Positions 6,619-12,624 of a DNA stretch of 15,338 nt are shown one piece after another (within the stretch, counting starts at the first letter, position 1; each line of letters begins with the position of its first letter). A program made the position numbers and the translations under genes. The DNA is from an uncultured Acidimicrobiales bacterium (GTDB taxonomy: Bacteria; Actinomycetota; Acidimicrobiia; Acidimicrobiales; UBA10347): the NCBI GenBank assembly GCA_937942965.1, contig CALDGN010000009.1, positions 1 to 15,338 of the forward strand, written 5' to 3'. Under the pieces are notes generated by a model. It saw only the letters and a list, made by a program, of their open reading frames with translations, had not been told where the DNA came from and made no database searches.

Positions 6619-7077
6619 TCAGAGGCTTCCCGGCGTCACGCCAGCGTTACCGACGGTCTTCATGATCATGTGTGACCAGGCTTTGGCGACACCTGGAAGG
6701 CCGGTGAGTTGCTCGACATAGACCCGTTCGTAGGCGGTGTTGTCTTCGAGCGCGATGCGCAGGATGTAGTCGGGTTCGCCATACAGGCGATGCGCTTCGA
6801 TGAGACCGTCAATGTTCTCAAGGGCCGATTCGAAGACACGCAAATCGTTGGTTCCGCCAAGGTCCAAGTTGATGAAGACCAGAACCTCGAAACCTCGGCC
6901 AACCGCCGGCATCGAGACCGATGCGTGGTAGCCGGTAATCACGCCGGCCTTCTCGAGCGCCCGAACCCGCCGAAGGGTTGGCGTGGGACTCAGCGACACA
7001 CGACGAGCGAGCTCAGCGTTCGTGAGCCGCCCATCCTGCTGTAGGTGGCGTAAAATGTCACGATCAAGCTGATCCAT
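6619..7077 (-). CDS. Lrp/AsnC family transcriptional regulator
   Basis: The 152-residue protein begins with the canonical MDQLDRDILRHLQQDGRLTN, then a winged helix-turn-helix: AELARRVSLSPTPTLRRVRALEKAGVITGYHA (21-52). The C-terminal ligand-binding (RAM) domain includes VFINLDLGG (67-75) and LYGEPDYILRI (98-108). Length and layout are standard. Such proteins respond to amino acids or related metabolites and often control a divergent transporter and themselves. Here the divergent neighbour is a PQ-loop membrane protein, a plausible target. On its own strand, TAGCAT (7091-7086) lies 8 bases before the ATG and could be a -10 box for a leaderless transcript. A perfect palindrome overlaps the start codon, suggesting autoregulation. 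Confidence 0.93.
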   Translation of the reverse strand: MDQLDRDILRHLQQDGRLTNAELARRVSLSPTPTLRRVRALEKAGVITGYHASVSMPAVGRGFEVLVFINLDLGGTNDLRVFESALENIDGLIEAHRLYGEPDYILRIALEDNTAYERVYVEQLTGLPGVAKAWSHMIMKTVGNAGVTPGSL

Positions 7078-7086
7078 AGTGGATCA
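7070..7086. promoter_or_regulatory. 17-bp perfect palindrome, candidate Lrp/AsnC operator
   Basis: TGATCCA (7070-7076), TAG spacer, TGGATCA (7080-7086) forms a perfect 7-3-7 inverted repeat. It covers the start codon of the Lrp-type gene (7077-7075) and touches the candidate minus-strand -10 box TAGCAT (7091-7086). Position and symmetry fit a dimer-binding operator for autorepression and control of the divergent membrane protein. Binding is inferred. Confidence 0.5.
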
Positions 7087-7156
7087 TGCTAATTCAGTGC
7101 GTCTGAGCAGGCGAAGTTGGATCCTCTCGATCGATGAGAAGGTTGATGATGGCGCC

Positions 7157-7798
7157 ATGTATCTCATCGACGCGTTGCCACTTGTTGCCGCCTGCTTTGC
7201 CTTGCCTCAGTTCCTTCCCCAGCTCGGCCGCATACGACGCACAAACGACATCGCCGGGCTCACTCCGGCCTGGCCAGCGCTGACGTCGCTCAACAACGCG
7301 GCGTGGATCGTGTACTTCGTCAGCGTTGGCTACTGGAGTGCCTTGGTCCCGAACGTCGTCGTGGTAGTCACGAGCGGCTTGCTCGCCCGAGCCATCGTCG
7401 CCCGCCGGCTGGGCAGGGCGCCGCTGTTCCCTACCGTCGTCCTCGTCGGAGGGTGGGGCGCGGTTCTCGCCTCCGCGGTGGCGATCGGCGGCGCGAGCGC
7501 AGTCAGCGTGCCGCTCACCATTGCGTTCTTCGTGCAGGCAATCCCATCGCTGTGGGCCGCATACACGACGCATCGCCCGACTGGCATCTCACGGGGCACA
7601 TGGGGCTTTGTGCTGTTCGAAATGTCTTGCTGGCTGGGATTCGGGATCGGCCGAGGAGACGCTGCGTTGACGGTGCTCGGCACCTCTGGCGTCACCGCCG
7701 CCGCGCTCATGCTCGCTCGGGCCCACCAGACCGCACGCGTGCACACCCACGACACGCATCCAGCCAGGCTGCGCGTTGACAGGACGCTCGCGACCTAG
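7157..7798 (+). CDS. PQ-loop membrane protein with two repeats (SWEET-like)
   Basis: The protein (213 residues from ATG 7157) is strongly hydrophobic with about seven predicted membrane segments. Right after the first helix it has ALPQFLPQLGRIRRTNDIAG and then LTPAWPALTSLNNAAWIVY, the PQ-loop pattern of SWEET, semiSWEET and related transporters. A second, degenerate copy follows a linker helix: QAIPSLWAAYTTHRPTGISRG and then TWGFVLFEMSCWLGFGIG. The triple-helix/linker/triple-helix order is that of full-length SWEETs rather than the single-unit bacterial semiSWEETs. Substrate is unknown; sugars and amino acids are the known cargoes of the superfamily. The frame extends back to GTG 7079, two bases from the divergent regulator start, so I prefer ATG 7157, which begins MYLIDALPLVAACF. 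Its stop TAG shares three bases with that of the convergent gene. Confidence 0.75.
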   Translation: MYLIDALPLVAACFALPQFLPQLGRIRRTNDIAGLTPAWPALTSLNNAAWIVYFVSVGYWSALVPNVVVVVTSGLLARAIVARRLGRAPLFPTVVLVGGWGAVLASAVAIGGASAVSVPLTIAFFVQAIPSLWAAYTTHRPTGISRGTWGFVLFEMSCWLGFGIGRGDAALTVLGTSGVTAAALMLARAHQTARVHTHDTHPARLRVDRTLAT

Positions 7799-8109
7799 GC
7801 GACGCCGGTCCCTTCGCAGCGAGGACAGGGCATGAGGCGCCCCCGGCTCTGGGTAGCGCCGACGCCTTCGCACGCCGGGCATGCATCCGCCGCTGGAGAC
7901 GCGACGGGCAAGCCAGTCATCAAATCGCGGCCGTCGGCATCGCTGCGAGGAAAATCACGACTGGCCGGCTCCGGGGCATCGGCGTCGCCGAACCCGGTGG
8001 GTTCGTCGACGCCACGATGTCCGTGGAACCGGCCAGTCAAGAAAACCATTGCGAACCAGCACAGCCCCAAGACCAGGAGCAGAGCCAGGATGTTGAGCGC
8101 AAAGCCCAT
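7795..8109 (-). CDS. Membrane-anchored small protein with DnaJ-type zinc finger
   Basis: From ATG 8109 the product has 104 residues: one N-terminal membrane helix (FALNILALLLVLGLCWFAMVF, about 3-23), a polar linker of about 50 residues, and a C-terminal pair of CxxCxGxG motifs, C77-PAC-EGVG and C95-PRC-EGTG, then VA. Two such motifs make one four-Cys zinc site as in the DnaJ cysteine-rich domain, here without a J domain. TTG 8118 is an alternative start; GAGG lies 3 bases before it and 12 before the ATG, neither ideal. It follows etfA by 25 bases and probably belongs to the etfBA transcript. The stop codons of this gene and the convergent PQ-loop gene overlap in a CCTAGG hexamer. Function is not known; a thiol/zinc or assembly role is a guess. 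Confidence 0.7.
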   Translation of the reverse strand: MGFALNILALLLVLGLCWFAMVFLTGRFHGHRGVDEPTGFGDADAPEPASRDFPRSDADGRDLMTGLPVASPAADACPACEGVGATQSRGRLMPCPRCEGTGVA

Positions 8110-8134
8110 ACGTCGCAAGTGCCTCAGATGTGTT

Positions 8135-9100
8135 TCAGCCGCGGGCGTTCAGAGCCTCGAGCAGCTGGGGCAGGACCTTGTGCACGTCACCGACGATGCC
8201 CAAGTCAGCAACGCCGAAGATCGGTGCCTCTGCGTCCTTGTTGATCGCGATGATCGTCTTGGAGCCCTTCATGCCGACCAGGTGCTGGGTTGCACCCGAG
8301 ATGCCTGCGGCGATGTAGACGTCGGGCTTGACGACCTTGCCGGTCTGGCCGACCTGGTAGCTGTAGGGCACCCAGCCAGCATCGACGATCGCACGGCTTG
8401 CACCAGGTGCAGCGCCGAGCTTGGCAGCGAGGCCTTCGATGAGTTCGAACTTGTCCGACTCGCCCAGGCCACGGCCTCCGGAGACCACGACAGCGGCCTC
8501 GTCGAGCTTCGGGCCTTCGCTGGCCTCGACGAACGAGTTCGTCACGACTGCGGTACCGGTTGCGCCAAGGTCAGGGACGTCGAGTGCGCTGACCGCAGCT
8601 GCGCCGCCGCCAGTTGCCTCGGCCTCGAACGACTTGGGGCGGATCAAGAAGATGCCCGGCTTGTCGCTCGTGAACTTGGTCTTGACGTTGCTGGCGCCAC
8701 CGAAGATCGGCTCGGTGCCGACCAGGCCGCCCTCGTCAGCGAGGTCGACGATGTTGGTGATGACCGGTGCGTCGAGCTTGACCGATAGGCGACCAGCGAC
8801 ATCGCGGCCACCGTAGGTCGTGCCGACCATGATGGCCTTGGGGGCTGCGCCGCCCGCGATTGCTGCGGCCATAGCGCCAGCGATCGATGGGCCGGGAAGG
8901 GCACCGCCGAGATCGCCAGTGGCGAGGACGCTGCCAGCACCGTGGGCGCCGACCTCTTCTGCGATGGAGGCGCCGTCGCCACCAAAGACTGCGACGACAT
9001 CGTCGCTGAGCTGGCGAGCCTTGGCCAGCATTTCGTGTGTGATTGAGGCAACGCCACCTTCGGCGACCTCAGCAAGTACCCAAATGGTTCCAACCGACAT
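8135..9100 (-). CDS. etfA: Electron transfer flavoprotein alpha subunit
   Basis: The 321-residue product is a full-length EtfA (FixB family). Its N-terminal half forms the ETF alpha/beta domain. The C-terminal half is the FAD-binding domain with SGGRGLG (207-213), YSYQVGQTGKVVKPDVYIAAG (247-267, Q251 and T253 near the flavin), ISGATQHLVGM (267-277) and INKDAEAPIFGVADLGIVGD (286-305). With EtfB it accepts electrons from acyl-CoA dehydrogenases and related flavoenzymes and passes them to ETF:quinone oxidoreductase. The start ATG 9100 lies 11 bases after the etfB stop and has a strong Shine-Dalgarno, GAGGAGG (9113-9107), six bases upstream that overlaps the etfB stop codon. The two genes are co-translated. 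Confidence 0.97.
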   Translation of the reverse strand: MSVGTIWVLAEVAEGGVASITHEMLAKARQLSDDVVAVFGGDGASIAEEVGAHGAGSVLATGDLGGALPGPSIAGAMAAAIAGGAAPKAIMVGTTYGGRDVAGRLSVKLDAPVITNIVDLADEGGLVGTEPIFGGASNVKTKFTSDKPGIFLIRPKSFEAEATGGGAAAVSALDVPDLGATGTAVVTNSFVEASEGPKLDEAAVVVSGGRGLGESDKFELIEGLAAKLGAAPGASRAIVDAGWVPYSYQVGQTGKVVKPDVYIAAGISGATQHLVGMKGSKTIIAINKDAEAPIFGVADLGIVGDVHKVLPQLLEALNARG

Positions 9101-9111
9101 GTTCAGCCTCC

Positions 9112-9891
9112 TCAGATGACCTTGAGCTCGTCAAGGAACGAGACGATGCGCTGGTACGCCTCGCCCTCGTCTTCGATAATTTCGCCAGCTTCGCGAGCTG
9201 GTGCTTCTTCGACTGCCACGATCTCTTGACCGGCGCCGGCCCAGCCGACGCTGCCAGCGTCAATGCCGAGGTCAGCAATCGTGACCTCGTCGACTGGCTT
9301 GGACTTCGCTGCCATGATGCCCTTGAAGGACGGGTAGCGAGGTTCGACAACACCTGCGGTCACCGAGACCAGGCAGGGAAGCGGGCACGTGACATCGTCG
9401 TAGCCAGCTTCGGTCTGACGCTGCACGTTGACGGTTCCGTCGGCGGCAACGATCGACTTGGCGAAGGTGACCGATGGGAGACCCATCAGCTCAGCGATCT
9501 GTTCAGGCACCGTGCCCGTGTAGCCGTCGCTCGACTCGGTCGCAGCGAGGACCAGGTCAGGCTCGGCCCGCTGGATCGCAGCGGCAAGGACCTTGGCGGT
9601 ACCGAGGGCATCGGAGCCAGCGAGCGCATCGTCGCTCACGAGGATTGCCTGATCGGCACCCATCGCAAGAGCGGTGCGCAAACCGTTGACTTCGCTGTTG
9701 GGGGCCATCGAGATCAGCACGACCTCGCCACCACCCGCGGCGTCAACGAGCTGGAGCGCCATCTCAACGCCATAGCTATCGGACTCGTCCAGAATCAGCT
9801 TGGTGTCTCGCTTGAGGCACTTGGTGGCCTCGTCGAGCGCACCCGGATCAGCCGGGTCCGGAATCTGCTTTACACAAACGGCAACCTTCAT
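9112..9891 (-). CDS. etfB: Electron transfer flavoprotein beta subunit
   Basis: The frame is open to 9954, but MKVAVCVKQIPDP at ATG 9891 is the normal EtfB start, giving 259 residues. Visible family features are DESDSYGVEMALQL (AMP-binding region), the LRTALAMGADQAILV strand, TESSDGYTGTVPEQIAELMGLP, and the ETF-beta signature around VEPRYPSFKGIMAAKSKPV. EtfB binds AMP and forms the heterodimer with EtfA. The form is the ordinary (non-bifurcating) housekeeping type by its neighbours and lack of a linked Bcd or NifDH-type locus; this is inference. No obvious Shine-Dalgarno or promoter was recognised in the 100 bases separating it from the divergent lipid kinase. Confidence 0.96.
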   Translation of the reverse strand: MKVAVCVKQIPDPADPGALDEATKCLKRDTKLILDESDSYGVEMALQLVDAAGGGEVVLISMAPNSEVNGLRTALAMGADQAILVSDDALAGSDALGTAKVLAAAIQRAEPDLVLAATESSDGYTGTVPEQIAELMGLPSVTFAKSIVAADGTVNVQRQTEAGYDDVTCPLPCLVSVTAGVVEPRYPSFKGIMAAKSKPVDEVTIADLGIDAGSVGWAGAGQEIVAVEEAPAREAGEIIEDEGEAYQRIVSFLDELKVI

Positions 9892-9991
9892 GGCGGTCAG
9901 TTTGCGTCGCTTGTGACCGATTTCCCAAGCCAAGGACGTATGAAATTCGACCATTTCTTTTTCTGGCCCGGGCCGCGAGACTGAGCGACCT

Positions 9992-10912
9992 GTGCAGTTG
10001 CTGCTGATTGTGAACCCTGCGGCGTCCTCGGTGACGCCGAGAATTCAGGTCCTTGTGCAGCGCGCACTGGGCGAACAGCACGACGTTCGCGTTGCCGAAA
10101 CGACCCGGCGCAACCATGCGACACGACTTGCCGAAGACGCGGTTCGCAACGGAATCGACGGCATTGTCGTGCTCGGCGGAGACGGCACGGTGAACGAGGT
10201 CGCCAATGGCATTGCCGGAAGCACGTGTGCGCTCATTCCCTTGCCCGGCGGCTCCACGAATGTCTTCTGTCGGACCCTCGGGCTGCCCGATGACCCTCAA
10301 GACGCCGTCGCCGTGTCGTTGCGTGCCGTCGACGCGGGCCTCGTTCAGTCGGTCGGCATCGGCAGCGTCAATGGGCGCTACTTCTTGTTTCACACCGGCG
10401 TCGGATTCGATGCGGCGGTGGTCGAGCAGGTCGAACGCCAGGGTGACCTCAAGCGATACCTGAACCATCCGCTGTTCGTGTATGCGGCGATCAAGACCTG
10501 GCTTCGCCACTATGACCGGTCGTCGCCAGCGTTCTCGATCGAGTTCGAGGACGGGCGCATTGACGATGGCTACTTCCTGGTGTGTCTCAACACGGATCCG
10601 TACACCTATCTCGGGAACCGTCCGCTCAACATTGCGCCCGCAGCCGATCTCGACCACGGACTTGCGGCCGTGACGTTGACGAGCTTGCGCAGCGATCATC
10701 TGCTGCGTGTCGTCGGCGATGCGCTGCGCCCGCCTCCTGGCCTGTCATCGAGCCGATGGGTCGACCTTCGCACCGATCTGAAGAACGCAACGTTGACAGC
10801 TCGGCGTCCGATTCCGGTCCAGGTCGACGGCGACTTCATCGGCAACGCGACCGAGGTCGTCTTCGAGCATCACCCCGACGCGTTGCACTTAGCCCGCACC
10901 GATCTGCTCTAG
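9992..10912 (+). CDS. Diacylglycerol kinase family lipid kinase (DagK/YegS type)
   Basis: This 306-residue protein starts MQLLLIVNPAAS, the beta strand and NPxS/A loop of the DAGK catalytic domain. It has the nucleotide-binding GGDGTVNEVANG at 62-73 and PLPGGSTNVFCRTLGLP at 83-99. The C-terminal domain includes HTGVGFDAAVVEQVE and ends with PVQVDGDFIGNATEVVF, normal for the family. It would phosphorylate diacylglycerol or a related lipid with ATP on the inner membrane face, feeding phosphatidic acid back to phospholipid synthesis. The start is GTG 9992. The family also contains sphingosine- and ceramide-kinase-like members, so the exact lipid is open. It is divergent from etfB and convergent with the phosphodiesterase gene, which acts in neighbouring lipid chemistry. 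Confidence 0.92.
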   Translation: MQLLLIVNPAASSVTPRIQVLVQRALGEQHDVRVAETTRRNHATRLAEDAVRNGIDGIVVLGGDGTVNEVANGIAGSTCALIPLPGGSTNVFCRTLGLPDDPQDAVAVSLRAVDAGLVQSVGIGSVNGRYFLFHTGVGFDAAVVEQVERQGDLKRYLNHPLFVYAAIKTWLRHYDRSSPAFSIEFEDGRIDDGYFLVCLNTDPYTYLGNRPLNIAPAADLDHGLAAVTLTSLRSDHLLRVVGDALRPPPGLSSSRWVDLRTDLKNATLTARRPIPVQVDGDFIGNATEVVFEHHPDALHLARTDLL

Positions 10913-10934
10913 TCCGCTCTCTGGTCGCGTTCGG

Positions 10935-11663
10935 TCAGCGAGCCGTGCCGGCAGCGAGTGCTCGCCCAATGGCTCCGGGGTCGTCGCCGATGATCATGTC
11001 GACGCCCGCTCGAGCCATCGACGCGACGTGGCGATCCGAATTCACCGTCCAGGTAGCAACACCGAGGCCAGCTTCGTGGGCTGCGCTCACCATTCGCTCA
11101 TCGACCAGACGGAACCATGGGACGATCGCCGTGTGGCCGTTCGAGATCGCTCGCTTGATCGCCCATTTCCCGGTGCGGTTGTGGAACAGCACGCCGGTGG
11201 CGATCTCGGGGCAGTGCGCTCGGAAGCGATCGAGTGCGTCCATGTCGAACGACGTCACGATCATGTTCTCGGCCGTGCGGCCACTGCAGTGCGCCTCGAT
11301 GGCGTCGGCGGTCATCTCGACGAACGATTGGTTCGACATGTCGATCTCGTCGGTTTTGAGTTCGATGTCGAGCCCTAATGGACCGCATGCTTCGATGAAC
11401 GTGGCGAAGTCCGGGATCGATGCATCAAGCTCGCCGGCGGCCGTCGTGGCGACCCGCTGTCCTGCTGCAGTCACTGGGTCATGATGGATGACGAGCCCGT
11501 CGGCCGCTGGTCGGACATCGAACTCAACCCACGTTGCTCCAGCTGAAGCAGCTGCAACGGCCGCGGCAACCGTGTTCTCTGGCTCGATGGCCGAAGCGCC
11601 GCGGTGGCCGCACACGAGCGGGCCGTCGACGGGTGCTCGGGGACGCCATGGGCTCGTGCTCAT
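10935..11663 (-). CDS. Glycerophosphodiester phosphodiesterase family protein
   Basis: The 242-residue protein has the TIM-barrel GDPD signature: CGHRGASAIEPENTVAA (18-34) with catalytic H20 and R21, metal ligands E47 and D49 in WVEFDVRPAADG, HHDP at 60-63 with the second catalytic His, and DIELK at 99-103. The C-terminal WTVNSDRHVASMARAGVDMIIGDDP is the usual last strand and helix. It would split glycerophosphodiesters into glycerol-3-phosphate and an alcohol. No signal peptide is visible, so it should act in the cytoplasm (UgpQ-like). The 22 bases between this gene and the convergent lipid kinase contain no clear terminator. Confidence 0.93.
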   Translation of the reverse strand: MSTSPWRPRAPVDGPLVCGHRGASAIEPENTVAAAVAAASAGATWVEFDVRPAADGLVIHHDPVTAAGQRVATTAAGELDASIPDFATFIEACGPLGLDIELKTDEIDMSNQSFVEMTADAIEAHCSGRTAENMIVTSFDMDALDRFRAHCPEIATGVLFHNRTGKWAIKRAISNGHTAIVPWFRLVDERMVSAAHEAGLGVATWTVNSDRHVASMARAGVDMIIGDDPGAIGRALAAGTAR

Positions 11664-11928
11664 CGCCGCACCGTACTACTCGCCCGTTGAGACCGCCGGT
11701 GCAGCGACGGCGACACATGGATCTTCCCTGACTGTTTGCAGACCAAAAGAACACTGGATCTTGTGCCCAGAGACCCTTGCTCAGTCCCCTACTGCGCGAT
11801 ATGTTCAAAGTCAGGCGGCCACGATTTGGGGCCGACCTCACAGGGGGAATGCGTTAGGGACCGGCCGGAACAACCCGGTTGGAACACCTTTCGCTTCAAT
11901 GTTCAAAGGGGGAACATTGGCGCTGACG
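11664..11928. other. Long divergent leader region between GDPD and whiB-like genes
   Basis: The 265 bases hold no gene I can support. They contain a candidate promoter for the WhiB-type gene (11777-11805), an exact 10-base direct repeat ATGTTCAAAG at 11801-11810 and 11899-11908, an 8-base repeat TGGATCTT at 11718-11725 and 11755-11762, and a small palindrome CAACCCGGTTG (11871-11881). A purine-rich AAAGGGGGA (11905-11913) could be a Shine-Dalgarno. The size fits a regulated gene with a leader of more than 100 bases. Confidence 0.5.
11777..11805 (+). promoter_or_regulatory. Candidate promoter for the WhiB-family gene
   Basis: TTGCTC (11777-11782), a 17-base spacer and TATGTT (11800-11805) form a reasonable SigA-like pair. 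Transcription would start near 11812, leaving a leader of about 100-115 bases. The -10 box overlaps the first copy of the ATGTTCAAAG direct repeat. Confidence 0.4.
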
Positions 11929-12225
11929 ATGCCTAAGTACGACCCAAGCGACCATGATTGGCGCTTGCGGGCGAGTTGCAAAGACACCGATCCGTCACTG
12001 TTCTTTCCCGTTGGGACCACCGGCCTCGCGCTTGATCAGATCGAAGCAGCCAAGCAAGTTTGCACGACGTGCCCTTGCCAGGAGAGCTGCTTGCAGTTCG
12101 CGCTCGATACCAATCAAGACGCAGGCGTATGGGGTGGACTCGGCGAGGAAGAACGTCGCGTGATTCGTCGTCAACGAGCGGCTGCTCGACGAGCCGCACG
12201 GCAGGCTGCCCAGGCAGGCCTGTAG
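11929..12225 (+). CDS. WhiB family transcriptional regulator (WhiB1-like)
   Basis: This small [4Fe-4S] regulator has the four cluster cysteines in the WhiB order: SCKDTDPSLFFPVG, then VCTTCPCQESCL with C-x2-C and a C-x5-C gap. The beta-turn GVWGG then follows, and a basic DNA-contacting tail (EEERRVIRRQRAAARRAARQAAQ). The FFPVGTTGLALDQI segment is closest to the WhiB1 subgroup in my reading. A fifth cysteine sits in the CPC element where Val is usual. The cluster senses redox or nitric oxide and the protein works with the main sigma factor. ATG 11929 gives 98 residues; TTG 11917 is closer to the purine-rich AAAGGGGGA (11905-11913) and is a real alternative, as is ATG 11899. The gene is single and ends at a strong terminator. 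Confidence 0.93.
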   Translation: MPKYDPSDHDWRLRASCKDTDPSLFFPVGTTGLALDQIEAAKQVCTTCPCQESCLQFALDTNQDAGVWGGLGEEERRVIRRQRAAARRAARQAAQAGL

Positions 12226-12266
12226 TCAATAGCTATCTCCACCGGTTTCGGCCGGGTGAGCAGAAC

Positions 12267-12303
12267 AACGACCCGTGTTCGCACACGGGTCGTTCTGCTT
12301 TTT
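12267..12303 (+). terminator. Strong rho-independent terminator after whiB-like gene
   Basis: AACGACCCGTGT (12267-12278) and ACACGGGTCGTT (12283-12294) form a perfect 12-bp stem with the tetraloop TCGC, followed by CTGC and five T (12299-12303). It terminates the WhiB-type transcript. The stem is symmetric and may also slow the convergent DUF3107 transcript, although the other flank lacks a T run. Confidence 0.93.
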
Positions 12304-12349
12304 CAGGCGAGCCGCGCTGCGATGAACGCAGACGCCCGCCAGCTGCGTA

Positions 12350-12375
12350 GCTCTGGGCTGGGTGCTCTGGGCTGG
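12350..12375 (+). repeat. Short tandem repeat, 12 bases twice
   Basis: GCTCTGGGCTGG occurs at 12350-12361 and 12364-12375 (period 14), just beyond the stop codon of the DUF3107 gene. It lies in the 73-base non-coding strip between the whiB terminator and that gene. It may be a local duplication without function. Confidence 0.6.
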
Positions 12376-12376
12376 C

Positions 12377-12604
12377 TCAGCTAAAGCCGATGCGCTGGTC
12401 TTCGCCACCGACGCCGATTTCGACGTAGGCCACGCGCTCACCAGGGAACGCGATCTGGCGACCCTTGCGGTCGGTCAGCCAGACGAGGCTCGAGGCGCTC
12501 ACGCCAGCTTCGATGCTGGCCTTGACGTCGTCGACCGAAGTGTCGTCACCCATGTCGACGACGACTTCGCGGGGTGCATTGACGATTCCGATGCGGATTT
12601 CCAT
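12377..12604 (-). CDS. DUF3107 family protein
   Basis: The 75-residue product fits the small actinobacterial DUF3107 family in length and pattern: EIRIGIVNAPREVVVDM at the N terminus, a central helix (DVKASIEAGV), LTDRKGRQIAFPGERVAYVEIG (43-64) and a final RIGFS. The fold is probably a small alpha/beta domain; no activity is established. It begins 20 bases after the stop of the Mrp-type ATPase gene with a good Shine-Dalgarno (AGGAG, about 7 bases before ATG 12604). The pairing suggests co-expression, and perhaps a link to Fe-S assembly, but that is inference from position only. Confidence 0.9.
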   Translation of the reverse strand: MEIRIGIVNAPREVVVDMGDDTSVDDVKASIEAGVSASSLVWLTDRKGRQIAFPGERVAYVEIGVGGEDQRIGFS

Positions 12605-12624
12605 GATGTGCTCCTGCGTTCGAG

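Noticed and set aside
7832..8788. Plus-strand open frame of 318 codons
   Set aside because: Antisense to the DnaJ-finger gene and etfA, which are well supported. The translation has no domain.
9965..9974. Palindrome GGCCCGGGCC between etfB and the lipid kinase
   Set aside because: Short GC palindromes of this kind are common in GC-rich DNA, and I see no promoter element around it to support an operator.
9043..9984. Plus-strand open frame of 313 codons
   Set aside because: Antisense to etfB and the etfA start; etfB motifs are unambiguous on the other strand.
10582..11484. Plus-strand open frame of 300 codons
   Set aside because: Overlaps the end of the lipid kinase in another frame and runs antisense to the GDPD gene. 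Ser/Arg-rich, no family features.
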